This document shows, piece by piece, positions 1 through 7,548 of a stretch of DNA of 64,000 bases (positions within the stretch are counted from its first letter, which is position 1; each line of letters opens with the position of its first letter). The DNA is taken from NCBI RefSeq assembly GCF_036226405.1, contig NZ_CP108464.1, positions 558,001 to 622,000 on the forward strand. Direction: 5' to 3'. A program made the translations under genes and the position numbers. The notes beneath the pieces are model-generated. The model was not told the origin of the DNA and did not search any database. It saw nothing but the letters and a program-made list of their open reading frames with translations. Source of the DNA: Streptomyces sp. NBC_01260 (GTDB lineage: Bacteria; Actinomycetota; Actinomycetes; Streptomycetales; Streptomycetaceae).

Positions 1-2
1 TC

Positions 3-320
3 ACAACGCCGACGAGGTGGCCATCGGCTGCCGACTGGATCGAACAGGTGCTGGAACGCAGCAGGGCGTGGCTGCACGGCACTCGCCGGCCCGCCTGGCT
101 CCAACCACGCCAGGCAGCGGAGGTCGCTTGGTCCCAACTCCTCATCCGGCTGCGGGCCGCCGCGGAACCGTTCTCGGCCGACGCATGGATGCTTCACCAG
201 TGGCTGCTGGCTGGCCCCCTGCACAGCGTCGCCCATGTGCCGCTACTGGTGGTTTTGGGGGTGAGGTCGAGGATGAGGAGCTGCCCGAAGGGGGCGTTGT
301 TGGTGTACTCGGCTTCCTGA
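3..320 (+). CDS. Partial open frame entering from the left edge, unrecognised
   Basis: An open frame runs from the left edge to a TGA at 318-320, so its N-terminus lies outside the window. The visible part of about 105 residues is rich in Trp, Leu and Ala (WLHGTRRPAWLQ, WMLHQWLLAGPL) and would form amphipathic helices. I recognise no family. It lies in a stretch full of gene remnants, so it may be the tail of a broken gene and not an intact one. Confidence 0.3.
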   Translation, partial: TTPTRWPSAADWIEQVLERSRAWLHGTRRPAWLQPRQAAEVAWSQLLIRLRAAAEPFSADAWMLHQWLLAGPLHSVAHVPLLVVLGVRSRMRSCPKGALLVYSAS

Positions 321-619
321 GTCCGAGGACAAGTCGGTCAGCGGCCGCGCCGCGGGGACGGTGGCCGGCTAAGGGCTGTCCCGCATCACCGGCGCGTGGG
401 TCTGGAGGGTACGACCTTCGGATCCCCGGTGCCCGAGCCATTCGGCGATGCCCGTGACAGGCACACGCCTGGCAGGTGGGCGGGTGGAGTCGCAAATCCG
501 GCACCCGCAGAGGAGTCACACATACTCGGACCGCACGGCGCTCCGACCGCATCGTGCGGGCCAGCGCGTTCGATCGCCGTCACCCGCTGACGTCGGTCAA
601 GGACGCCGGTCCCCACCTG

Positions 620-739
620 GGACAGTTGGGAGTCGGTGAGCCTGCGTATGGTGCAGCCACCACACTTGCTGCACCGGTCGAAGTCGGTGCGGGCGGAGAC
701 AGGTCCTGAACACTGACCGGAGTTACGCCGCCAACTTCC
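620..739. repeat. 120-bp direct repeat, copy 1
   Basis: About 116 of 120 bases match 8616-8735 in the same orientation; the four differences lie in its first two-thirds. On the minus strand both copies encode the same stretch with a CSKCGG (CxxC) motif followed by LTDSQLS, and similarity stops sharply just after it. No start codon is available in that frame, so the repeat looks like a fragment of a dead gene. The two copies bracket the alkylation-repair operon and its flanking debris. Confidence 0.9.
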
Positions 740-952
740 CTGCGAGGACGAGCACGATTGGGCTCGGGGACGTGCCGGCCTGGCGGTTCGGCTCGGGCGT
801 TCAGCAAGCGGTTGGCCGTGGACGAGGTCGGTGCTGAAAGCATGGAACTGCCAGAGCGGGCGCAGGCACGCCATTGGCCGCCGATTGGCCCTTACCCGGG
901 CTCGGCGCACCTGAGAGGCTGGATGCCCGGACGCCATACTCAGGGAGTTGTG

Positions 953-1561
953 ATGCAGGTAGCCGTGGTCACCTTCGACGGGTTCAACGAGCTCGACAGT
1001 TTCATCGCCTCAGCGCTGATCAACCGGTGCCGCAAAGACGGTCTGGAAGCCTTCATCACGACACCTATGCCCGTGGTCACGTCGATGAACGGAGTCGAGG
1101 TGACCGGGCAGCGTCCGATGGAGTTCGTCACCGAGGCCGATGTCGTGCTGATCGGCAGCGGGGTGAAGACGCGCGACGTGGTCGCCGATGACCGGATGCT
1201 CGCCATGCTGCCGCTCGACCCTGCGCGGCAGCTGATCGGTTCGCAGTGCTCCGGCGCGCTGGTGCTCGCACGGCTCGGGTTGCTGGGCAGAATGCCGGCC
1301 TGCACGGATATGACGAGCCGGCCATATGTCGAGGCTTGCGACGTCACTGTGCTGGACGCGCCGTTCTACGCCGAGGGGAACATCGCCACGGCGGGCGGCT
1401 GCCTGGCCTCGCAGTACCTTGCCGCGTGGGTGATCACCCGGATGCTCGGGGAGGATGCCGCGCGCGCTGCTATCGGCTACGCGGCTCCGGTCGGCGAAGT
1501 CCAGGAGACTGTCGAGCGCGTGATGGGTACCGTCCACGCAGGCGAGGTCTCACTGCGCTGA
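953..1561 (+). CDS. DJ-1/PfpI family protein
   Basis: This 202-residue protein is a single class I glutamine-amidotransferase-like (DJ-1/PfpI) domain. The nucleophile elbow is seen as GSQCSGALVLA with Cys99, and the acidic partner as FNELD with Glu13 near the N-terminus. Members act as small stress-linked hydrolases, chaperones or deglycases; the exact substrate cannot be read from the sequence. The ATG at 953 is chosen because an AGGGAG ribosome site lies just upstream and the protein then starts directly with the first beta strand (QVAVVTFDGF). It stands alone, with gene debris on both sides. Confidence 0.85.
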   Translation: MQVAVVTFDGFNELDSFIASALINRCRKDGLEAFITTPMPVVTSMNGVEVTGQRPMEFVTEADVVLIGSGVKTRDVVADDRMLAMLPLDPARQLIGSQCSGALVLARLGLLGRMPACTDMTSRPYVEACDVTVLDAPFYAEGNIATAGGCLASQYLAAWVITRMLGEDAARAAIGYAAPVGEVQETVERVMGTVHAGEVSLR

Positions 1562-1904
1562 CACCCGCGATCAGCTCTCTGGGGCACTGGCGGTTACCGC
1601 GACGAGAGCGATCGCGCGTTGAGGTTGCGGCTGTCGCAGGGCCGCGCGATCAAGACCACCTGTCCCTGCAGGACATTGCCGAACGGGACGGGACCGCCTT
1701 CGCCGCTGTCCACCTGGCTCTCCCGAAGAACGGCACCCAGCTCCGTCCCGCCGGGTCCTACCCAGGCCGTCCGAGAAGAAGACGACTGCGGCGACCCTGC
1801 CGACCAGCCCGTGGCCATCTGTCCTTCATGCGGCCACGTACCTGAGGCGCAGCTCGATCAGTGTTGCCCGGCATGCCGCCGGATCCCCCGCGTTCGCGCC
1901 CACT
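1562..1904. other. Gene-poor stretch, no recognisable feature
   Basis: Between the DJ-1 gene and the VOC remnant I see only weak open frames. One plus-strand frame has a CPSCG...CPACR pattern near 1820-1880, but there is no supporting start site or codon bias. The stretch is most simply decayed coding sequence. Confidence 0.4.
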
Positions 1905-2300
1905 CCCGCCGTGCGACGCGGGCCAAGACAGGCGTACCGGGCACGTGGGGTGCGGATAGGTGATTCGGTGGTGATTATGTTCGACGCGCGGCCCGAGTGG
2001 ACGACGACGCCCGGATTCCTCCGCCTCTACGTCGAGACGCCGGTGCGGTGCATCGGCAGGCCGTGGCGGCCGACGGAACGTCCGTCACGGAGGTGACCCA
2101 CCTGTTCTTCGGTGACCGGGTCGGCCGGGTGCGCGACCCGCTGGGCACTCTCTACTGGATCCAGAGCCGCGTGGAGGATGTGACACTTCAGGAGATGGGA
2201 CGCCGCCTCGATGACCCGGAGTTCACGAAGTCGATGGAGTACGTCCAGACGCCGACTTCCTCCCAGGCCGAGCCTCCCGCTGGGACTGAGCAGCCGCCTC
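1905..2300 (+). pseudogene. VOC/glyoxalase-fold (PhnB-like) protein, frameshifted remnant
   Basis: Two frames together spell the C-terminal half of a PhnB-like VOC protein. The first gives RIGDSVVIMFDARPEW and LRLYVE (to about 2036). The second gives AVHRQAVAADG, FFGDRVGRVRDPLG and YWIQSRVEDV (about 2037-2200). One base appears lost in GTCGAGACGCC, where GTCGAGGACGCC would restore the frame. A second shift just before RIGDS (near 1945) breaks the N-terminal half, which is not recognisable. The frame has no natural stop after the usual family end near 2230. This is not a functional gene unless both shifts are assembly errors. Confidence 0.75.
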
Positions 2301-2341
2301 AGCGGCCCACCGCAGACAAGGGCGCGGAATCGGGGCGGCGG

Positions 2342-2938
2342 TCAGGCGGCCTGGAGCAGTGCGTGCAGCCCTGCGGTGTCGATGACGTGGGCGCGGGTGG
2401 GGAACACCTTGTCGAGCAGGACGCGGTGGACCTCGGGGTCACGGTCTGCGACTCCGTCCGACAGGACGTAGACGCTGTAGTCGCGGTCGGCGACGTCCAT
2501 GAGCGTGGACAGGACGACGCCGCTGGTGCTGATTCCGGTCAGGATCAGGGTGTGAATGCCGCGGTCGGCGAGCTGTTCGTGCAGGTCTCTTGTCGAGGTG
2601 GCGCCGTAGCGAATCTTGCGGACGACGATGTCCTCGTCCCTCGGGGCGATTGCCTCGTGGATCTGTGTGGTGGCGTCCTCGTGATGCATTGCCTTCGCCG
2701 CCGCCACGGCGCTGAAGGACATGTTGCGGTCGGGTACGGCTTCCCAGTCGTCGAGGGTGAAGGCCACGCGGACGTGGCCGATGGTGCCGCCGACGGCGCG
2801 GACGGCCGTGATCGCGTCCTGTACGCGGGCGAGGAGGGCCTCGGGTTCGGGGGCGAGCGGGACGATGGCGTTCTGGAAGTCCATGGCCGGCAGCGCGGTC
2901 CGTGCGGGGGTGATCGTGGGGATGGCGGGCGTCGCCAT
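2342..2938 (-). CDS. Isochorismatase-family (cysteine hydrolase-like) protein lacking the usual Cys
   Basis: The 198 residues have the isochorismatase-like alpha/beta fold: MDFQN with Asp20, VRKIRYGA with Lys108, and TGISTSGVVLST at 134-145, where the family normally carries the catalytic Cys. Here the equivalent position is Val141, so the usual Asp-Lys-Cys triad is incomplete. As established for the family, true isochorismatases also lack this Cys, but amidase-type members need it, so the reaction is open. The ATG at 2938 follows directly on the MFS remnant. It lies downstream of the alkylation-repair operon and may be read through from it. Confidence 0.8.
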   Translation of the reverse strand: MATPAIPTITPARTALPAMDFQNAIVPLAPEPEALLARVQDAITAVRAVGGTIGHVRVAFTLDDWEAVPDRNMSFSAVAAAKAMHHEDATTQIHEAIAPRDEDIVVRKIRYGATSTRDLHEQLADRGIHTLILTGISTSGVVLSTLMDVADRDYSVYVLSDGVADRDPEVHRVLLDKVFPTRAHVIDTAGLHALLQAA

Positions 2939-2941
2939 GCG

Positions 2942-3540
2942 GGCGGCTCATAGACGCCGAGCAGGGTGAGCGCCTGGCGCAGGTACGTGCGGGCCAGGGC
3001 GCCGTTGGAGGCCAGTCCGTGCAGGTCGAAGAACGGCGCCGTGCGGCTCAGCTCCCACCGGGCGGTGAAGGTCGCAGCCACGAGGAAGACGACGAGGGCG
3101 GGCCACGTGATGCGGGGCAGGGACATCAGGAAGACGACCAGGGCGATCACGGTGGCCGGGATGTTGATGAGGAAGGCCCAGCGCCATCCGGCCGCGCCGA
3201 CGAGAAGGCCGCCGATGGGGGGGGCCGATCGCGGCGGTGGCCGTGCCGGCGATGGCGAGCCCGCCGAGCACTCCACCGGGCGGCTGGTCCAGCCCGGCCT
3301 GTTGGGCACGGCGCCGGATCATGACCATGGCGCAGGGGAACGCGGCCGATGTGCCGAGCCCGATCAGGACCCGCGCGACGGTGAGCACCGCCAGGTTCTG
3401 TCCCAGGCTGCCGAGTACTCCGCCGAGCAGCACGAACACGATGCCAGCGAGGAAGACGCGCCGGGCGCCGAGGACCTCGGCGAGTTTTCCGGCCGTCGGC
3501 TGGGCCACGGCACTGGCGAGGTAGAGGGTTCGGGAGCAGG
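2942..3540 (-). pseudogene. MFS transporter of the EmrB/QacA (DHA2) type, truncated at both ends and frameshifted
   Basis: On the minus strand one frame reads YLASAVAQPTAGKL, ARRVFLAG and VARVLIGLGTSAAFPC (helices 2-4 of a DHA2 exporter). It then passes into another frame at a run of eight G (3217-3224), continuing as GGLLVGAAGWRWAFLINIP and LRQALTLLGVY. The first helix is missing, because an in-frame stop lies just upstream, and the C-terminal half is gone. The remnant is wedged between the tag stop and the isochorismatase start. Confidence 0.8.
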
Positions 3541-3550
3541 TGGAGGAGGG

Positions 3551-4186
3551 TCACGATGTCCAGATTCCGGAGCTGCCACGCCGGTGCGAGCCCAGCAGGT
3601 GGGTATCGACGATGCCGATCGCCTCCATGAGCGCATACATGGTGGTCGGGCCGACGAAGGCGAAGCCGCATCGGCGCAATTCCTTCGACAACGCGATGGA
3701 CTCGGCGGACTTCGTGGGGATCTCGGCAAACGTCCGGGGGCGTGGGGTGCTTGCGGGTTGGAAGGACCACACCAGCCCGGCCAGCCCCATCTCCTCACGC
3801 AGCCTGATGGTGGCGCGGGCATTGGTAATGGTCGCCTGGACCTTCTGCCGGTTGCGCACGATGCCGGCGTCGGCCATCAGCCGCTCGACGTCGGTCTCGG
3901 TGTATGCCGCGATCACGTCCGGGTCGAAGTGGTCGAACGCCGCCCGGAACGCGGGTCTTTTGCGCAGGATCGTCGCCCAGGACAGACCTGCTTGAAAGCC
4001 TTCGAGGCTGACGCGCTCGTAGACGCCGCGTTCGTCCTTGACCGGCATGCCCCACTCGGTGTCGTAGTAGTCACGCAACAGGGGGGCGACGGCTGCCCAT
4101 GCGGGCCGGGCGAGTCCGTCGTCCCCGACGACGACGCCGGGGTCGGGAGCGAGGCCGGCGGTGGTGGTGCTGGGTTGCTGTGTCAT
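3551..4186 (-). CDS. tag: DNA-3-methyladenine glycosylase I
   Basis: This 211-residue HhH-fold glycosylase removes 3-methyladenine from DNA to start base-excision repair. Family signatures visible are YYDTEWGMPV (40-49), LEGFQAGLSWATIL (61-74), DAGIVRNRQKV and GFAFVGPTTMYALMEA. In E. coli Tag a zinc snap uses Cys/His near the N-terminus and His/Cys near the C-terminus. Here the N-terminal pair reads ARPAW and DYYD, so those ligands seem absent and the protein may be a zinc-free variant. Its ATG lies four bases after the alkB stop, making it the last intact gene of the operon. Confidence 0.9.
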   Translation of the reverse strand: MTQQPSTTTAGLAPDPGVVVGDDGLARPAWAAVAPLLRDYYDTEWGMPVKDERGVYERVSLEGFQAGLSWATILRKRPAFRAAFDHFDPDVIAAYTETDVERLMADAGIVRNRQKVQATITNARATIRLREEMGLAGLVWSFQPASTPRPRTFAEIPTKSAESIALSKELRRCGFAFVGPTTMYALMEAIGIVDTHLLGSHRRGSSGIWTS

Positions 4187-4190
4187 GCGG

Positions 4191-4862
4191 TCACCCGTCG
4201 AGCCCGGTCATGCGCATCGTGATGTTGATCCGGCCGCGGCTGATGCCGCATCCCTCCGGGGCGGTGTCCTGGTGCACCTTGGTGACACCGTGGTAGGCGA
4301 GGCGGGCGGGTCCGCCGAAGACGAAGAGGTCACCGGAAGCCAGCAGCAGGTCCGTATAGGGCTTTCCGCGGCTTTCGGTGTTACCGAAGCGGAACGTGCA
4401 GGTGTCGCCGATGGACAGCGACACGACCGGGGCCCGGGATTCCTCGTCCTTGTCCTGGTGCATTCCCAGGCGGGCCTTCGCGTCGTAGTAGTTCAACAGC
4501 GCGGTGTCGGGCATGTACGAGCCGATCGTGGCCGTGTCGTGCCCGGTGGCCTGAAGGGCGTAGCGTCCCAGACGGATCATCCAGTCGGGGAACGGAAGGA
4601 CACGGGCGCCGTTCACGTCGGTGGCCTTTCTCGTGTACTGGTACGGCTGCCAGTGCCAGCCCAGGCATACGGTGCGCACGGACATCTGGTGTCCGCGGAC
4701 CGTTGCTGCGCGCAGGGGGACGGGGCCTCTCGCCCACTCGTGGAACCGGTCCGCGATCCGCTCCTGCTGTTCCAGAGTCAGCCAGTTCGGGACGTGGGTG
4801 GCGCCCGGGGTGATCTCTCCCGCGTCGCGCTCAGGGAGCTGCGGAGTGAACAGCGCTGTCAT
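4191..4862 (-). CDS. alkB: AlkB-type 2OG/Fe(II) DNA-repair dioxygenase
   Basis: The 223-residue protein oxidatively demethylates N1-methyladenine and N3-methylcytosine in DNA, using Fe(II) and 2-oxoglutarate. The iron ligands are visible as GMHQDKDE (His135, Asp137) and AYHGVTK (His191); RINITMRMTG (211-220) supplies the arginines that bind 2-oxoglutarate. YQYTRKATD and SYMPDTALLNYYD fit the nucleotide-recognition lid. The start at 4862 overlaps the previous gene's stop by ATGA, and the next gene (tag) follows after 4 bp, so translation is coupled. Confidence 0.93.
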   Translation of the reverse strand: MTALFTPQLPERDAGEITPGATHVPNWLTLEQQERIADRFHEWARGPVPLRAATVRGHQMSVRTVCLGWHWQPYQYTRKATDVNGARVLPFPDWMIRLGRYALQATGHDTATIGSYMPDTALLNYYDAKARLGMHQDKDEESRAPVVSLSIGDTCTFRFGNTESRGKPYTDLLLASGDLFVFGGPARLAYHGVTKVHQDTAPEGCGISRGRINITMRMTGLDG

Positions 4863-5383
4863 CGCCTGTCCTCCGTGTGGATGGGGTGCATGAGTGAGTC
4901 GTCCGCGACGAGCCAGGAAGCGCCGTCTGCGGTTGCGCCGGCCAGGCCGTCCAGGTTGGGCAGTCCGACGAGGGCGAGCGTGCGCGGGTCGCCGATTGCG
5001 GCAGTCGCGAGGGTGCGGGCAGGGCTCCAGGGAGTCGACCACAACAGCCGCCGGGTCATCTGCGCCCAGCCGGTTGCCGGCCCGACCATCACCCAGAGGT
5101 CGGGGTTGGCGACGGCGAACCGTGACGCGTGGCGCAGCCAGGAGGCTCCGGTCTCGGGCCATGTGATCGTGTCGAGGGTTGCGCCTCCTGCGCGGTCCCA
5201 GGCCGATTCGATCAGGCGTGAGGTCTCGCGTGCGCGTGGGGTGCGGCCGGAGCCGATCACGATGGTGCGGGCTCGACGGTCGCGAGCCAGTTGGACGATG
5301 GCCGCGACCTCGGCGTCCGTGGCCGTCAGGTCTGCGTCGTAGCTCGCCGGCCTCTTCAACAGGGGGCTGGTCAGGGGGTCCAT
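4859..5383 (-). CDS. Hypothetical protein of the alkylation-repair operon
   Basis: A 174-residue soluble protein of unknown function. It has alternating alpha/beta character (ARTIVIGSGRTPRARETSRL, NPDLWVMVGPATGWAQ, DPRTLALVGLPNLDG), suggestive of a Rossmann-like or NTPase-like fold. I see no P-loop or metal motif and assign no function. The ATG at 5383 lies inside the end of the Ada-box-like gene (13-bp overlap), and its stop overlaps the alkB start by ATGA. It is therefore made together with repair enzymes and probably helps them. Confidence 0.75.
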   Translation of the reverse strand: MDPLTSPLLKRPASYDADLTATDAEVAAIVQLARDRRARTIVIGSGRTPRARETSRLIESAWDRAGGATLDTITWPETGASWLRHASRFAVANPDLWVMVGPATGWAQMTRRLLWSTPWSPARTLATAAIGDPRTLALVGLPNLDGLAGATADGASWLVADDSLMHPIHTEDRR

Positions 5384-5649
5384 GGTCGGCCGTTCTCTCG
5401 GGCGGTCTTCCACCGCTGATAGCGGTCCTTGCAGCAGGTGCCGCAGGGGCGGATTCCGGCGGCGACCGCCGTGGCCTCGTCGGCGAGGAAGACCCGGTGC
5501 CTCACGTAGCCGCCGTGCGCGATGGCGCTCAGTGCTGCGGGGCGGTCGAGCCGTCCGTAGATCTTCGAGCTGCGGTGGCCGCCCCACTCGTCTTTGGTCT
5601 CAGACCGGTAGGGGCGGCCGTTGGCCCCAAGGAGGATGCATGTCTTCAT
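5371..5649 (-). CDS. Orphan Ada metal-binding-domain-like protein
   Basis: The 92 residues resemble the Ada zinc-binding domain, which in Ada takes methyl groups from DNA phosphotriesters. The matching block is KIYGRLDRPAALSAI, then GGYVRHRVFLADEATAVAAG and RPCGTCCKDRY. The second Cys pair of the Ada site (PCGTC) is kept. At the earlier site, where stand-alone relatives I recall have LDCPSA, this protein has LDRPAA, so four-Cys zinc coordination looks incomplete; Cys4 or the extra Cys of GTCC might compensate. No AraC or methyltransferase domain is attached. It could sense damage or be a DNA-binding helper. Confidence 0.7.
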   Translation of the reverse strand: MKTCILLGANGRPYRSETKDEWGGHRSSKIYGRLDRPAALSAIAHGGYVRHRVFLADEATAVAAGIRPCGTCCKDRYQRWKTARENGRPWTP

Positions 5650-5657
5650 GGCGTCGT

Positions 5658-6398
5658 TCACGCGGCGTCGTGGAAGACGAGGGCGAGGGTGTGACGTTCG
5701 CCGGACCGGATGGCGGACACACCGTGGCGAACCGGCGCGGCGGACCATCCGCGGGCGGACCTGACGGGCCGGTCGCGGGTGGTGAACAGGTATCCGTGGC
5801 CGTGCGGCAGCAGCGTGGACGTGCCCCGGGACTGGGCGCGTGGGCGCTGTTCCAGGAGCAGGAACTCGCCGCCCGTGTGATCCACATCGGGCACGTTGAG
5901 GTTGATCACGACCTGCAGCGGGAACACGAGGTCGCCGTACAGGTCGCGGTGCAGAGCGTTCCAGTCCTTCTCCCTGTAGCGGAGCAGGATCGCCGTGGAC
6001 TTCGTCTGGCCGGCGTCGTGGCAGATCTGCAGCCACTCGTCGAACGAGTCCGGCCACGGCGCGGGCCGGCCGAGCTTGGTCCACCAGTCGCGGGCGATGG
6101 GCAGCAGCCTCGGGTACAGCGCCTGCTTGAGCCGTTCGACCGGTTCTGGGTACGGCGCGTTGAAGTACCGGTACTGGCCCTCACCGAAGCGGTGTCGGTC
6201 CATGTCGACGGTGCTGCGGAACAGGCCGTCCTGCTCGTACAGCTCCCTGATCTCCACGGTCTCCTCCGGGGCCAGCAGCTGCGGAAGGAGTGCGCCGCCG
6301 TATTCGTTGACCTCCGCGGTGATCGTGTTCCAGTCGCCGGCTTCGACGCGCCGGTGCCACCGGTCCGTCTTCTTCCTGATGGTCTTCGTGGTGCTCAT
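5658..6398 (-). CDS. 2OG-Fe(II) oxygenase of the Oxygenase-NA family
   Basis: This 246-residue protein matches the Oxygenase-NA family, predicted to act on damaged nucleic acid. Hallmarks in order: FGEGQYRYFNAPYPEPV (71-87), ICHDAGQTKSTAILLRY (125-141), WNALHRDLYGDLVFPLQV with iron ligands His150 and Asp152, TGGEFLLLEQRPRAQSRG, RPVRSARGW, and VRHGVSAIRSGERHTLALVFHDA with His225 as the third ligand and a nearby Arg for 2-oxoglutarate. Its ATG at 6398 overlaps the ogt stop by ATGA. Together with AlkB it gives the operon two different oxidative demethylase-type enzymes. Confidence 0.88.
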   Translation of the reverse strand: MSTTKTIRKKTDRWHRRVEAGDWNTITAEVNEYGGALLPQLLAPEETVEIRELYEQDGLFRSTVDMDRHRFGEGQYRYFNAPYPEPVERLKQALYPRLLPIARDWWTKLGRPAPWPDSFDEWLQICHDAGQTKSTAILLRYREKDWNALHRDLYGDLVFPLQVVINLNVPDVDHTGGEFLLLEQRPRAQSRGTSTLLPHGHGYLFTTRDRPVRSARGWSAAPVRHGVSAIRSGERHTLALVFHDAA

Positions 6399-7012
6399 GC
6401 TGCGGCCTCCAGGTCCAGCAGCGTGGTCTTGGCCTCGATTCCGCCGACGTAGCCTCCGAGCGTGCCGTCGGTGCGCAGCACGCGGTGGCACGGGACGACG
6501 ATCGGCAGCGGGTTGGTGGCACAGGCGGTGCCTACCGCTCGGACGGCCTTGGGGTTGCCGACGAGCTCGGCCATGTCCCGGTAGCTGCGGGTCTGGCCGT
6601 ACTCGATCTCGGGCAGATGTGTCTGCACGAGGCGCCGGAAGCCGCGTGACAAGGACAGGTCCAGCGTCAGGTCGAAGACCCGGCGGCGCCTGGCGAAGTA
6701 CTCGTCGATCTCGTGAGCCGCCGCGTCCAGTAGCTTCGGGGCGCGCAGGATCCGCGGGCTGATCCTCTGGCCGAGGACTTCGAGTACCCGGTCGTGGTCC
6801 TCGGCCGCGAACGCCACGCGGACCAGCCCCTTCGGGGTGGCGGCGAGCAACAGCTTGCCCACGGGCGAGTCGATGGTCGTGTAAGCGACATCGACGAGAT
6901 CGGCCTGCTCTGCGGCCTGCTCCAGACGGCGGTGCAGCCGGCTGAGGGTGTCAGTGTCCACGGGCGTCGACAGCAGGACGGCCATGTCATCATCGTTGCG
7001 CATGTCGCTCAT
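6395..7012 (-). CDS. ogt: Methylated-DNA-protein cysteine methyltransferase (first copy in the operon)
   Basis: A 205-residue O6-alkylguanine-DNA alkyltransferase that moves the alkyl group onto its own cysteine. The active site is IVVPCHRVL with Cys175. The helix-turn-helix recognition region is YGQTRSYRDMAELVGNPKAVRAVGTACATNPLP. An N-terminal domain (45-115) precedes it. The acidic first 40 residues form an extension not seen in the second copy at 7549-8061. The start overlaps the sigma-factor stop by ATGA, so expression of repair enzyme and sigma factor is coupled. Confidence 0.93.
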   Translation of the reverse strand: MSDMRNDDDMAVLLSTPVDTDTLSRLHRRLEQAAEQADLVDVAYTTIDSPVGKLLLAATPKGLVRVAFAAEDHDRVLEVLGQRISPRILRAPKLLDAAAHEIDEYFARRRRVFDLTLDLSLSRGFRRLVQTHLPEIEYGQTRSYRDMAELVGNPKAVRAVGTACATNPLPIVVPCHRVLRTDGTLGGYVGGIEAKTTLLDLEAAA

Positions 7013-7506
7013 GACGATTCTCCTTTCTTGATCGCGCCCGGATAGGTGTTTCTGAGATTCTTGAGCCCGTCCGCGGCGGCTCTTCGGGCCGCGTCGACGG
7101 TGCCGCCGAGGATCTCCGCGATCTCGGCGTATGCCAGCCCCGCCACATACCGGTAGGCGATGGCCTGACGCTGTTTGTTCGGGAGCTCTTTCACCGCGGC
7201 CCACAGGCCGGCGTCCTCGGAGTCCGGGATGCCCTGCGCTGCCGGTCCTTCCGGTACCTCGTCGACGGGCAGGGGGCTCCTCTTCGCGGCACGCAGCACG
7301 TCGATCGCCTTGCGGTGCGCGATCGTCACGAGCCATGCCTCCACGTTCGCCGTCTCCGGCAGATCGGGATAGGCGCGCATGGCGGAGAGGAAAGTCTCCG
7401 ACCACGCGTCGTCCGCATCGTGCGGGCCGAGGACGACCCGGCAGACGCGCAGCACGGTTGCGCCGTGCTGCGCGACCACACTCTCGAACGGTTGTTTCAT
7501 GTCCAT
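7009..7506 (-). CDS. ECF RNA polymerase sigma factor
   Basis: The protein has about 165 residues with sigma region 2 at about 5-75 (DADDAWSETFLSAMRAYPDL, ANVEAWLVTIAHRKAIDVLRA) and region 4 at about 105-155 (LPNKQRQAIAYRYVAGLAYAEIAEILG). No anti-sigma gene is adjacent. It sits second in an operon of DNA-alkylation repair genes, so it most likely directs their own transcription. The start is uncertain: ATG at 7506 (MDMKQPF), ATG at 7500, or a TTG further upstream are all possible. The gene ends inside the ogt start by ATGA. Confidence 0.88.
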   Translation of the reverse strand: MDMKQPFESVVAQHGATVLRVCRVVLGPHDADDAWSETFLSAMRAYPDLPETANVEAWLVTIAHRKAIDVLRAAKRSPLPVDEVPEGPAAQGIPDSEDAGLWAAVKELPNKQRQAIAYRYVAGLAYAEIAEILGGTVDAARRAAADGLKNLRNTYPGAIKKGESS

Positions 7507-7548
7507 CCCATTGAAGACGTACGTGCGTGGCAAACGTGAGGTTCCCGG

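Noticed and set aside
1619..1963. A plus-strand frame with a zinc-ribbon-like CPSCG...CPACR pattern.
   Set aside because: The rest is low-complexity, no start site is visible, and it runs into the VOC remnant in another frame; most likely chance in decayed DNA.
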